Part shown: piece after piece, positions 41,629 to 49,829 of the stretch
Numbering within the stretch: the stretch's first letter is position 1
Layout: each line of letters begins with the position of its first letter
Virus record (IMG/VR): IMGVR_UViG_3300031669_000001
Location: 126,001 to 190,000 of that record
Length of the DNA stretch: 64,000 nucleotides
Strand: one strand, 5' to 3'
DNA from: a virus
Translations under genes and position numbers: made by a program
Notes under the pieces: generated by a model
The model's input: the letters and a program-made list of their open reading frames with translations, nothing else
Databases searched by the model: none
Told to the model about the DNA's origin: nothing

Positions 41629-42903
41629 ATGACCTATTCTTTATCATGGACAAGCTCACCTGGTGTAACAAGTGCTATTATTATACCAGACGGTACGAAG
41701 AATGATCCATTAGCAAGCGGAACTACATCCCTTACGTTGACTGGAAAAGGATTTCAGGGCTGGGGTGAACCTCTCCAACAAAATCTGCTTGATATGCTTC
41801 AAAATTTTGCAAGCAGCACAGGTCCAGTAAATCCGATTTTAGGTCAAGTATGGTTCAACTCTGATCCAACTCAACTTAGACTATCTGTAGACGTAGGTAC
41901 GGGTTGGCCTGGAAATCAATTAGCTTGGCGCGACATTACAACGCGTCTTGCACCATATATCACAGGTGATCTTTATTTTTCAAATGATTTGTTACAGGTT
42001 TATGATGGTGCTGCTTGGAGCGCACTTGCATTTCAATCTCAAGTACAGGGGAATTATTCTGTAACAACAGGACTCGTTAATCACTACGTGGTAGTTTTGA
42101 GCCCAGCGATAACGGCGTATACTTCTAACTTCGCAGGAACATTCAAGGTTGGAATCACTAATACAGGTTCATGCACTTTGGATGCAGGCGCTGGAGCTGT
42201 TGCTCTAGTAACAAATAAAGGTAATGCTCTTCAACCTGGAGATCTTGTTCAAAATGACATCATTTCCTATCTCTTCGTTGAATCAGATAACGTTGCTTAC
42301 ATTACAAACATCATCAAGTCAGATTCTACATTCGCAAACACAAGTGGTGATTCGAATCAGAATTTCAACGTCAAGTATGCATTGAACTCTTCAGAGGCTA
42401 CACCACTGTCACAGGTTCAATTGATGACTCAAGGTTCTGGTGTTCCAACAGGAACGATCATCGACTTTGCTGGCCCACCATCAAACATTCCAACAGGATA
42501 CATCCAATGTCCTAATGCTCCACACATCGTCAACTTGACAGATCTGGTTCCAGGTGATCCTAATGGGGTAACCTACGCAGCTCTTGGTGCAGCTGTCAGC
42601 ACCAACTGGGGTACAAGTGGACCTGGTACATTTGGTATTCCTTACTTTCCAGTTGATTATGCTGCAGTTCAATCTGATGTCAGTACACCTGACGTAGGTT
42701 CTCTAAGTACCGGTGCTGTTAAGGCTCACACTCACAGCGCACCAGTACCATACGTTACTAGCAACACTTCTTACTCTGGTGGTGGACAAGGTTCATTCGG
42801 TGGTGGTGCTGGTACGTTGACAACAAATACACAATCTCCAGCAGGTAATGCAGCAAACTTGGCAGCAGGTATGCGAGTTTTGAAATGTGTTAAGTACATC
42901 TAG
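41629..42903 (+). CDS. Short tail fibre with tail-collar domain
   Basis: 424 residues. The N-terminal adaptor (about 20-75) reads TTSLTLTGKGFQGWGEPLQQN...LGQVWFNS and is shared with the next protein. A phage tail-collar-like domain follows at about 275-350 (PTGTIIDFAGPPSNIPTGYIQCPN ... GPGTFGIPYF). The C-terminus is Gly/Ser/Asn-rich with AHTHSAP, a His-x-His metal-binding motif like those in T4 gp12 tips. This is most likely a receptor-binding short fibre. Confidence 0.75.
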   Translation: MTYSLSWTSSPGVTSAIIIPDGTKNDPLASGTTSLTLTGKGFQGWGEPLQQNLLDMLQNFASSTGPVNPILGQVWFNSDPTQLRLSVDVGTGWPGNQLAWRDITTRLAPYITGDLYFSNDLLQVYDGAAWSALAFQSQVQGNYSVTTGLVNHYVVVLSPAITAYTSNFAGTFKVGITNTGSCTLDAGAGAVALVTNKGNALQPGDLVQNDIISYLFVESDNVAYITNIIKSDSTFANTSGDSNQNFNVKYALNSSEATPLSQVQLMTQGSGVPTGTIIDFAGPPSNIPTGYIQCPNAPHIVNLTDLVPGDPNGVTYAALGAAVSTNWGTSGPGTFGIPYFPVDYAAVQSDVSTPDVGSLSTGAVKAHTHSAPVPYVTSNTSYSGGGQGSFGGGAGTLTTNTQSPAGNAANLAAGMRVLKCVKYI

Positions 42904-42911
42904 GAATTTAA

Positions 42912-45578
42912 ATGACGATTGATTACACCTTCACAGTTCGATCTATAAACGCTGGTTCATTCATCGTTGGTCAGACGTACACCATTCAAAATATAGGCAC
43001 AACCGATTTCACTTCTATCGGCGCAAGTGCGAATAATAATGGCGTAACATTCGTTGCATCAGGCGTTGGAACTGGAACAGGTACAGCATTTTCTACGATT
43101 ATCGTACCTGAGGATGGCACAGACATAACAAGCACTTCGCTTACATTGTCAGGTAGAGGATCTCTTAATTGGGGAGAAGCTGTTCAACAAAATTCTATCT
43201 CGATGTTGGAAAATTTCGCAGGACCTACAAGTCCTCTAAATCCGATCTTAGGTCAAGCCTGGTTTGATACAACGACTGGAAATTTAACGATCAATGATAG
43301 TTCCATCCCAACTGGGCCTCATTGGAATGAAGTTGCATATACTGCAGACGTCGCATCAAACACTGGTGTAACAGGACCATTTACCGTTGGTAATCCAATC
43401 GCTCCTACAGATGCTGTAAATCTGGGATATTTAGAAACTTTCCCAGGTGTATCAGGTCCATTCTTAGTCGGTGATCCTACTAACCCTCTCGACGCAACTA
43501 ACGTACAGTATGTAAACACATACTTTGCGCCTATCGGTGGAGTACTGAATAGCTTCACAGTAGGTGCTCCAATTGGACCTACCGATGCAGTTCAACTTCA
43601 GACTTTAAATCAATATGCATTCATAAACGGCAGCACTTCAGAAATCTTTGACGTTCAAGCCCCGACCGGTCCGACAGGTTTTGCAGGCCCTGCTATTCCA
43701 TTGGCATTTGCCGATGCAAGATACATCTTAGCAGCCAGTGGTACCGTACGTGCAGAGCTCAAGAGCATTATAGCAACCGTTGCCTCTAATTCCCTTACAT
43801 TTGGAATTAAGACTGGTCAAACTGTAGATTTCCGTTCAACGAATTATGATGATGGTACTATCACTCTGCTCAGCGCTGCATCAAATATCGTCGCTACTGT
43901 TCCATACACCGCAACTTTAGGAGCTGCAAATGGTTTTAACAGATTGTTCATAGGCGCTATCAACAATGGTGGTGTGATGGAAGTTGCAATTTGTAACACT
44001 ACAAATCCAGAATTGTTAGATGAAGATGAGTTGATCTCAACGCAAGCTTTGCTTGGAACACACTCGATAAACACTTTTAACGCTCCTATATCTGGAAGTG
44101 GATATACTTCTAACTATTATCCAAATGTTCCACTCTCTGGTGGATCTGGAACTGGAGCATTAGCAAATATAACAGTTTCAGATATATCAGCAGGTTATTC
44201 AACTATTGCTTTTTCTCCAGCAATAGCCCCGACGACAGCTTTAAACTTGCAAGCTGGTCTTTATTCGATTGAGATTTCTGTAAATGGTGGAGCCTCTACG
44301 GCATACTCGGTAAATGCGACAGGTGGAGCTGCTTCTGGACTGTCTCTAACTAGTGGTGGATCTCTTTACACTCCAGGAACTTACAGCAATGTACCTCTTG
44401 TTTATGTTACTCAACCAACTTCACCGAAGATCGGTGGTACAGGTATAACTGCTACAATCGTAGTTGGAGGTACAGGTGTAGTCACAGGCATAAATGTAAT
44501 ATCAACGCCAGGTTCTGGCTATGCTGCTGGTGATGTTTTAACTGCACCAAGTTTACCTCCAATTGGCACAGGCAGTGGATTCACGGCTACCATCACATCT
44601 GTAACAGGAAGCGATACTATGACAAGTCTAGTCGCTTTGATGAATGCTCAACTCGGAGCTGCTGCTGCTGCTGCTACCACAACATCAAGTGGATTCAAAG
44701 TTACTAGCCCAACGTTAGGAACTAACAGTTCTTTATCTATAATTGTTCCAGCTTCATTAGGTGCTGGAGCCGATTTAATTGCATCGATTGAAGCTTCAAA
44801 AACCGTTACATACACCAATGTTCAAACTGCTGGAATAACAGGTGTATCTAGCGTTTTGATTTCACCACAGACAACAGGCGGAAATCAAGGTTCGGGTTAT
44901 GCAATTGGAAATTCACTGACAACAGCTGCAGCTAACATTGGTGGAACAGGTGCAGGATTTAGCGTCACTGTTGCATCTGTTAATACAGGCTCAAATGTTG
45001 CAAATACATGGTACTCAGCTACTGCAAGAACTAATGTAGCATATAGAATAGTTGGGTTTATAGAACTCACTGAATCTCCAGGCGTATGGTCTTCAAACCC
45101 ATCATTAATTCAAGGTGCTGGTGGTTTGAATATGATACCGTACGCTACACCAGTGATTGTGCCAAATCAGCTATTGGTTCAACCTGGTGGTTACGCGGTA
45201 GCTAATAGCGGTGCTATACAAGGCCATGCAAATGTGATGGCTGAGTTGGCTAATTTTAGAATTGGTCAAAGCGGTACTTATACGATTGAAAGCGCATTGG
45301 CTTCTACTGCCCACACTGTTACATCACAGATTTATAAGAATGGTGTAGCGTACGGCAATTACAACACTTTAACAGGTGCAGGCGCTGGTAATTATAGAAG
45401 TGCAGTGTTTTATGAAAATTTGCTATTTTCTCTCGGAGATACAATTCAAATATTCGGTGAAGATCATTCAGGCGGTGATTACACCTATTACACTGCAACA
45501 GCTCAAATGATCATTTATGCTCTCAATTCATCAATATTAGCATTTCCTAGTGCGTTAAGTGTTGGAGTACGTTTATGA
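42912..45578 (+). CDS. Tail fibre, 888 residues, paralogous N-terminal adaptor
   Basis: Residues about 10-58 are a GTTDFT-IGA module (FIVGQTYTIQNIGTTDFTSIGA). Residues about 63-120 match the adaptor of the neighbouring fibre (STSLTLSGRGSLNWGEAVQQN ... LGQAWFDT). Three F-x-V-G-x-P-x-x-P-T-D-A-V repeats follow (about 156-236). The rest is Gly/Thr/Ser/Ala-rich beta repeat, and the C-terminal 200 residues look like a jelly-roll tip. The two-fibre arrangement with a common adaptor suggests competition for, or stacking at, one baseplate site. Confidence 0.72.
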   Translation: MTIDYTFTVRSINAGSFIVGQTYTIQNIGTTDFTSIGASANNNGVTFVASGVGTGTGTAFSTIIVPEDGTDITSTSLTLSGRGSLNWGEAVQQNSISMLENFAGPTSPLNPILGQAWFDTTTGNLTINDSSIPTGPHWNEVAYTADVASNTGVTGPFTVGNPIAPTDAVNLGYLETFPGVSGPFLVGDPTNPLDATNVQYVNTYFAPIGGVLNSFTVGAPIGPTDAVQLQTLNQYAFINGSTSEIFDVQAPTGPTGFAGPAIPLAFADARYILAASGTVRAELKSIIATVASNSLTFGIKTGQTVDFRSTNYDDGTITLLSAASNIVATVPYTATLGAANGFNRLFIGAINNGGVMEVAICNTTNPELLDEDELISTQALLGTHSINTFNAPISGSGYTSNYYPNVPLSGGSGTGALANITVSDISAGYSTIAFSPAIAPTTALNLQAGLYSIEISVNGGASTAYSVNATGGAASGLSLTSGGSLYTPGTYSNVPLVYVTQPTSPKIGGTGITATIVVGGTGVVTGINVISTPGSGYAAGDVLTAPSLPPIGTGSGFTATITSVTGSDTMTSLVALMNAQLGAAAAAATTTSSGFKVTSPTLGTNSSLSIIVPASLGAGADLIASIEASKTVTYTNVQTAGITGVSSVLISPQTTGGNQGSGYAIGNSLTTAAANIGGTGAGFSVTVASVNTGSNVANTWYSATARTNVAYRIVGFIELTESPGVWSSNPSLIQGAGGLNMIPYATPVIVPNQLLVQPGGYAVANSGAIQGHANVMAELANFRIGQSGTYTIESALASTAHTVTSQIYKNGVAYGNYNTLTGAGAGNYRSAVFYENLLFSLGDTIQIFGEDHSGGDYTYYTATAQMIIYALNSSILAFPSALSVGVRL

Positions 45579-45919
45579 GTTATTATATCTTAGTTGATTC
45601 AAGTTCAAATCAAATAAATGGACTTTATTCTGATCTGCCGGGTTATCCTTTAATTCCTGCTGACGCTATCAAAATCAGCGACGCTGATGCAAAGACACTT
45701 ACTGCTGGTTTTTCTAATTACAAATTTGTAAATGGAAGCATCATTGAATCTCCACTTGGACCAACTCCAGGTAATTATAATCGTGATAGAGCAGCGGCTT
45801 ATCCACCAATCACAGATTATCTGGATGGAATAGTTAAGGGAGACGCAGCTCAAGTTAAAGCTTACATCGATGCTTGCCTGGCAGTGAAGGCAAAATTTCC
45901 TAAACCAACAGGAGCTTAA
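45575..45919 (+). CDS. Tail-fibre-associated small protein
   Basis: 114 residues, ATGA overlap with the fibre. The C-terminal half has RAAAYPPITDYLDGIVKGDAAQVKAYIDACLAVKAKFPKP. The pattern R-x-x-x-Y-P-P-x-x-D-x-L-D, with K-x-[KR]-[YF]-P-K at the end, is a frequent tail of phage fibre or fibre-assembly proteins. N-terminal half MSYYILVDSSSNQINGLYS has the usual Y/N-rich start of such proteins. Likely chaperone or fibre tip partner. Confidence 0.65.
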   Translation: MSYYILVDSSSNQINGLYSDLPGYPLIPADAIKISDADAKTLTAGFSNYKFVNGSIIESPLGPTPGNYNRDRAAAYPPITDYLDGIVKGDAAQVKAYIDACLAVKAKFPKPTGA

Positions 45920-45921
45920 AC

Positions 45922-46320
45922 ATGGATCATATCTTTATAGAGATGGCTAACGGTTCAAATTGGTTGATAAACAATATGTCTCTTGGTTTAGCAGGCAAAT
46001 GTTTCTCTCTTCTTCTGATAGTGTGGATGATCATTGAATTCATCAAAGCACAGCGAGATCCAAAGAGTCCTATCGACCTGAATGATTTATTTGTAGATTC
46101 CTCTGGCAAAATTGGTGGTAGCAAGATGCGCCTTAACATGGCATTTATCGTGACTACTTGGGTTCTCATCTACTATACCTTGCAAGGTCAACTGTCAGAA
46201 TGGTTGTTTGGCGCATATCTTGCAGCGTTTGTTTACGATAGATTGAATTCAAGAAACACTGCAGTTTCTTCAAATTCTTCACCTGATCCGACTACACCAG
46301 CACAACCACCAGCTCAATAA
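45922..46320 (+). CDS. Small membrane protein, possible holin
   Basis: 132 residues with three hydrophobic helices at about 20-41, 71-88 and 92-107. An acidic/Gly loop lies between the first two (IDLNDLFVDSSGKIGGSK) and the C-terminus is Pro/Ser/Thr-rich. The segment DLFVDSSGKIGGSKMRLNMAFIVTTWVLIYYT resembles a phage family of small membrane proteins often placed near lysis genes. Location at the end of the late fibre operon fits lysis timing, but the endolysin is elsewhere (58515-59231). Confidence 0.5.
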   Translation: MDHIFIEMANGSNWLINNMSLGLAGKCFSLLLIVWMIIEFIKAQRDPKSPIDLNDLFVDSSGKIGGSKMRLNMAFIVTTWVLIYYTLQGQLSEWLFGAYLAAFVYDRLNSRNTAVSSNSSPDPTTPAQPPAQ

Positions 46321-46323
46321 ATA
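46316..46323 (+). promoter_or_regulatory. Late promoter-like AATAAATA
   Basis: AATAAATAACG, overlapping the previous stop codon, 22 bases before the ATG at 46346. Confidence 0.45.
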
Positions 46324-46345
46324 ACGTATCACAATATAAACCTAT

Positions 46346-46978
46346 ATGACACCCAATAAATCTCCCTTTTTAGTATTTCAACATCTCATAGAGCCAGAAG
46401 TTAGCGATCAGATCGCAGCAGAAGTAAGAGTAGAACCGCTCAAGAACGATGATGGAGTGCTTCAAGCAACTGAGCGATTTCATTCAGAGGCTGAGAAGAT
46501 TCTCTTTGAGAAGTTTCAGCCTCTTATCCCTGAGCTTGAAAAACACTATACAGGTTTTAAGTATCGTGGAACAGAACATCTTCTTTTCCAACAATTCCCC
46601 GTGACAAATGGAAAACCTGCTGAAGAACCTCACTGTGAGAACGCTGTCTTCAAGAGAAAGCGCTGGTTGAGAGTTAAAGACCGTGATCTGACTGGAGTTC
46701 TATGGCTTAAAGATTATCATGAGACGCCTCCATTTGATCTGAAGACTCAAGTGTTAGGTGGGAAGCTTGAATTTCCAGTCTATAACTTTGGATTCCAAGC
46801 TCAAAAGGGAACGTTGGTAGTCTATCCGGCGTGTGAACGCTTCATATCTCTGACATCTGCGATCTTAGTTGGTGAACTTCAATGTGTTCGATTCCACATC
46901 TGTGGTGAAGGTATCTGGCTTTATCAGCCAGAAGGATACCCAGGAGACTTCAGAACTTGGTTCACAGACATAGTTTAA
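46346..46978 (+). CDS. 2OG-Fe(II) oxygenase-like double-stranded beta-helix protein, active site degenerate
   Basis: 210 residues. The order of elements follows prolyl-4-hydroxylase-like 2OG oxygenases: PHCEN (94-98) where H-x-D is expected, LTGVLWLKDYHETPPFD, LGGKLEFPVYNFGFQAQKGTLVVYP, then CERFISLTSAILVGELQCVRFHI. His96 is present but Asp is Glu98, the distal His position holds Ser168, and the usual Gly-x-Arg is Gly-Glu-Leu. It may therefore have lost classical activity or use another metal arrangement. 2OG enzymes are common in T4-type environmental phages. The function of this one is unclear. Confidence 0.55.
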   Translation: MTPNKSPFLVFQHLIEPEVSDQIAAEVRVEPLKNDDGVLQATERFHSEAEKILFEKFQPLIPELEKHYTGFKYRGTEHLLFQQFPVTNGKPAEEPHCENAVFKRKRWLRVKDRDLTGVLWLKDYHETPPFDLKTQVLGGKLEFPVYNFGFQAQKGTLVVYPACERFISLTSAILVGELQCVRFHICGEGIWLYQPEGYPGDFRTWFTDIV

Positions 46979-47003
46979 TCGAATTTCTACAGATGGATGC
47001 TAA

Positions 47004-47033
47004 AAAGAGGAAACATTTTGATGTTTCCTCTTT
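47004..47033. terminator. Two-way transcription terminator
   Basis: A perfect 13-bp stem (AAAGAGGAAACAT / ATGTTTCCTCTTT) with a TTTG loop, a T-rich tail on the plus strand (CGTTTT) and a run of A before the stem, giving U residues on the minus strand. It lies between converging operons ending at 46978 and 47074. Confidence 0.85.
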
Positions 47034-47073
47034 CGTTTTGGAGCTAATTTCTTGGACTAATATAAGCAGCTTC

Positions 47074-47297
47074 TCACTTCACTCTACCTAACTTATCCGT
47101 CAATTTTTGAAGAGCCTTGCTGATGATCTGATAGTTGGCATAGATCTTGTTAGCATGTTTTAAGCGCATAGTTGGATCTCTCATTGTTTTGAGGATTGAA
47201 AGCCCACGATGAACGCCAGCTAACATCTTCATGATGTCATCGATGCCTGCAAATTTGCAGGGACGACAGTTTCTTCGTTGAGTTCAGAGAATTTCAT
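47074..47297 (-). CDS. Small leader-bearing paralog read across a -1 frame shift
   Basis: ATG overlaps the previous stop (ATGA). In the zero frame it stops after 22 residues (MKFSELNEETVVPANLQASM). A -1 shift at A_AAT_TTG (near 47250) instead gives 74 residues continuing AGIDDIMKMLAGVHRGLSIL ... ANYQIISKALQKLTDKL. That product aligns along its whole length with the neighbour at 47294-47509: DDIMKMLAGVHRGLSIL matches DEILKMFDAARRGISLL, and DPTMRLKHANKIYAN matches DPVQRKKHASAIFKN. The heptamer is the centre of the palindrome CCTGCAAATTTGCAGG. Either programmed frameshifting or a disabling/assembly indel. L-N-E fits the prohead-protease pattern. Confidence 0.6.
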
Positions 47298-47509
47298 TCT
47301 TCCACAGGCTCCGTAAGTCTCATCAACATACCTTTGATCTTATTCAGATTTTTGAAGATCGCTGACGCATGCTTCTTACGTTGAACAGGATCTTTGATCC
47401 TGTTTAAAAGAGAGATACCTCTACGAGCTGCATCAAACATCTTAAGGATCTCGTCGACTGTCACATCTTTTGGAATCTCTGTCGTTTCCATAATGTCATT
47501 AAATTTCAT
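47294..47509 (-). CDS. Small leader-bearing helical protein
   Basis: 71 residues, MKFNDIMETTEIPKDVTVDE, then a helical hairpin (ILKMFDAARRGISLLNRIKD, KKHASAIFKNLNKIKGMLMRL). I-M-E-T matches a gp21-type cut site. It overlaps both neighbours by ATGA. Not recognised. Paralogous to the gene at 47074-47297, so the pair arose by tandem duplication. Possibly an abundant internal head protein or a small injected effector. Confidence 0.7.
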   Translation of the reverse strand: MKFNDIMETTEIPKDVTVDEILKMFDAARRGISLLNRIKDPVQRKKHASAIFKNLNKIKGMLMRLTEPVEE

Positions 47510-49002
47510 TCCTCATCCACCTCTTCAATATCGTAGATCTCACTTTCAGGGCGATCTCCGTGGTTTGTGTTATCGTCATCTCTAGGAACTATAACTGGAA
47601 GACCTAAAGCTTGTAGCGCATTTCTACCAATCAATACTTCATACTTCATGCTTGATCGATTATTTAAGGTGAATTCGATTTGGTTGAGTCTAATGTCGCG
47701 CATCGTTACGTCAAGCTTGACGACAGGTCTGCGAACAGATTCACCGATGCTTGCGTGGCGGATCTTAACCGTCTTGAAGACGGGCACCTTGTAAGTAACG
47801 TCTCCGCGTGTAAACTTTACCCAGTTGCCTTCAACATCAACGCTGTCAACGTGAAGAGAGCAATATTTTGCACCTGTATCGATACGAGCTTCTACCTCGC
47901 CTGTAATGCGATTGATAGACACCATCTCTGTTTCACCAATCGTGTCTTGAGATATTGTAGGTTGAGTTGTAGGTGCTTCATCCTTAACAGGCTCAACAAC
48001 AGATTCATCTCCATTTACTACTGGAGCTTCGGGTGCTTTTTCTGCTGAAGTTCCAGCGACGTATTGAATTATCATCTTTGCTAGATCTCTGTCAGGCCAA
48101 TTCAATTGGATGTTCTCAAGACCGGGCGATCCGTTAACCTCAAGTACGATGATCTCTTTATCTTCTGTGATGAGGTAGTCAATAGCGCAGAAGTTACAAC
48201 CAAACAGTTCAACGATGCGTCTAGCGATCGCCATCTCATCTTCAGACGGTTCATATTTTTCTGTTTCAGAACCTAGGTGAGAGTTTGTTCTAAATTCATC
48301 CTTTGTCTTTGGCTGACCACGCAAGTTTGCAGCTAACATTTCATTGCCGATCATGATGATTCGAGCAGAACGTTCATGCTTGCAGAATGCCTGAAGCATA
48401 AAGTCAAGTCCTTCTTTAGACAAAAGCTGAGCGACTGATACCAAGGATGAACGACTGTCAACCTTCATGACACCAATGCCGTGTGTACCGCGAAGAGTTT
48501 TGATAACGAATGGATAGGTTATCTTTTTTGCTGCCTCAAGATTGTTGACTACGGTTTCTATCTCTTCTAAGCCTTGAATCATGACGCTGTATGGAGTCTT
48601 GATGCCAGCAGAGTTAAGTAAGATTTGAGTCATCAACTTGTCATTGCAGAGCTCCATGCTTTCTGGACTGTTGACCATGTAAGCACCTTGCTTCTCAAGT
48701 CTCTTGAGAATTCCAAGCTTGATGAGTACGTGATATTCATTGAGACGTGGAATGATTGCTGTCTCTCTGTCAACGACTACGGGTACTAACTTTCTTTCCT
48801 CGGCGTCAAGCTTCTCAACGATGTAAACTGAGCTTAACAATTCAAAATTTTCTGGTTGACTTCCTTGAAGATCTTCTACCAAAACAGCTTTCTTGATGTC
48901 TAGGATTTGAACTTCAATGCCGAGCACAGCGCCAGCTTCTTTCAATTTAACTGGAACAAAATTCTTAGGTTCAGCCGTAACGATAATAACTTTCTTGATC
49001 AT
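47506..49002 (-). CDS. RimK-like ATP-grasp ligase fused to RimB-like protease domain
   Basis: 498 residues. About 1-317 is a RimK-type ATP-grasp enzyme: NSPESMELCNDKLMTQ, YPFVIKTLRGTHGIGVMKV with Lys168, GCNFCAIDYLI and IIVLEVNGSPGLE (Glu288, Asn290). RimK adds glutamates to the ribosomal protein S6 C-terminus. A Pro/Glu/Ala-rich linker (about 318-358) joins to a COG4067/RimB-type aspartyl-protease-like domain: EARIDTGAKYCSLHVDSV (DTG 375-377), RRPVVKLDV and MKYEVLIGRNAL. Ligase and protease of opposite effect in one chain is unusual. Possible roles are a polyglutamate tag on a host or virion protein. The start overlaps the upstream stop by four bases. Confidence 0.88.
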   Translation of the reverse strand: MIKKVIIVTAEPKNFVPVKLKEAGAVLGIEVQILDIKKAVLVEDLQGSQPENFELLSSVYIVEKLDAEERKLVPVVVDRETAIIPRLNEYHVLIKLGILKRLEKQGAYMVNSPESMELCNDKLMTQILLNSAGIKTPYSVMIQGLEEIETVVNNLEAAKKITYPFVIKTLRGTHGIGVMKVDSRSSLVSVAQLLSKEGLDFMLQAFCKHERSARIIMIGNEMLAANLRGQPKTKDEFRTNSHLGSETEKYEPSEDEMAIARRIVELFGCNFCAIDYLITEDKEIIVLEVNGSPGLENIQLNWPDRDLAKMIIQYVAGTSAEKAPEAPVVNGDESVVEPVKDEAPTTQPTISQDTIGETEMVSINRITGEVEARIDTGAKYCSLHVDSVDVEGNWVKFTRGDVTYKVPVFKTVKIRHASIGESVRRPVVKLDVTMRDIRLNQIEFTLNNRSSMKYEVLIGRNALQALGLPVIVPRDDDNTNHGDRPESEIYDIEEVDEE

Positions 49003-49829
49003 AGTAAACCCCGTTTATTCATCTCGATGTATGCAGATCTTTTTATCAATAAGCAAGGCTTGTCGATCCATATTTCATGATCGCCTGTGCCTTTTGAGAA
49101 TGATTCTATTCTGATAGAGTGAAAACCATTTGCTTCTGGTTCTAACTTTTCCTCTATGTAACGCTCAGTGCTTACAACGTGTCTAGCCAAAAGATCTTTC
49201 ATGATCTTTGCCTGTTCTACAGATAGTGATTCTCCAGAAGAAAGATTCTTTTCTAAAACTTTTCTGTCTGACTCTAAAACTTTATCGATCTGTCCAAGAG
49301 CCCTCTTAAATTCACCAAAAGTTTTTGGCTCGTGCTTCTTGATCTTTGTGTCTGTGATTTGAGCTAAACCTTCTTGAACATTTTCTAACCATTCAATGAA
49401 GGTTTTGTTATCGACCCTATCGAAGCCTAAGCTCTTCTCAATGTCTTTGAAACTTCTATAGAAGGAGGGACCTGGAGCGATACCAATCCTAGTTCCATCA
49501 AATGGTATCATGACGTAAACGTCATCACCGCCGAAAGTGCGATCATAATTTGTGTAAGCTTTGATAAAGCGTGATCTACTAGGCATCTTTCCCCATGAAG
49601 GAATTTCCTTGATCATCTTGTCAACCCAGAACTTTGAACGTTCTTCCTTTATTTCAGGAGTGACCATCATCATGTCAGGACCAGAATCTTGCCTGAAGAA
49701 TGGATTTTTCTTGGCGACAACGTAAGAATTTTTAGCTTTACTTTTTAACAGCTCAAGGAACTTACTCTCAGTAAGTTCCTTGCGATGCTCTATTGGTGCA
49801 GCTTCTTCAATAAGAGACCTTAATTTCAC
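48999..49829 (-). CDS. Leader-bearing protein, possible ADP-ribosyltransferase
   Basis: 276 residues. N-terminus MKLRSLIEEA resembles T4 Alt/IP capsid-targeting leaders (MKTYQEFIAEA) and holds I-E-E-A. Downstream are KNPFFRQDSG (Arg46), PSWGKMPSRSRFIKAYTNYD (Ser84/Ser86), DDVYVMIPFDGTRIGIAPGP and near the end GTGDHEIWIDKPCLLI (Glu252). The order Arg...Ser...Glu, with PSW..xPxRSxx and a V-x-x-P-F-D-G strand, recalls R-S-E type ADP-ribosyltransferase-like proteins of large myophages. This is a pattern judgement, not a demonstrated homology. T4 Alt is a packaged ART, so the combination is suggestive. Confidence 0.5.
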   Translation of the reverse strand: MKLRSLIEEAAPIEHRKELTESKFLELLKSKAKNSYVVAKKNPFFRQDSGPDMMMVTPEIKEERSKFWVDKMIKEIPSWGKMPSRSRFIKAYTNYDRTFGGDDVYVMIPFDGTRIGIAPGPSFYRSFKDIEKSLGFDRVDNKTFIEWLENVQEGLAQITDTKIKKHEPKTFGEFKRALGQIDKVLESDRKVLEKNLSSGESLSVEQAKIMKDLLARHVVSTERYIEEKLEPEANGFHSIRIESFSKGTGDHEIWIDKPCLLIKRSAYIEMNKRGLL

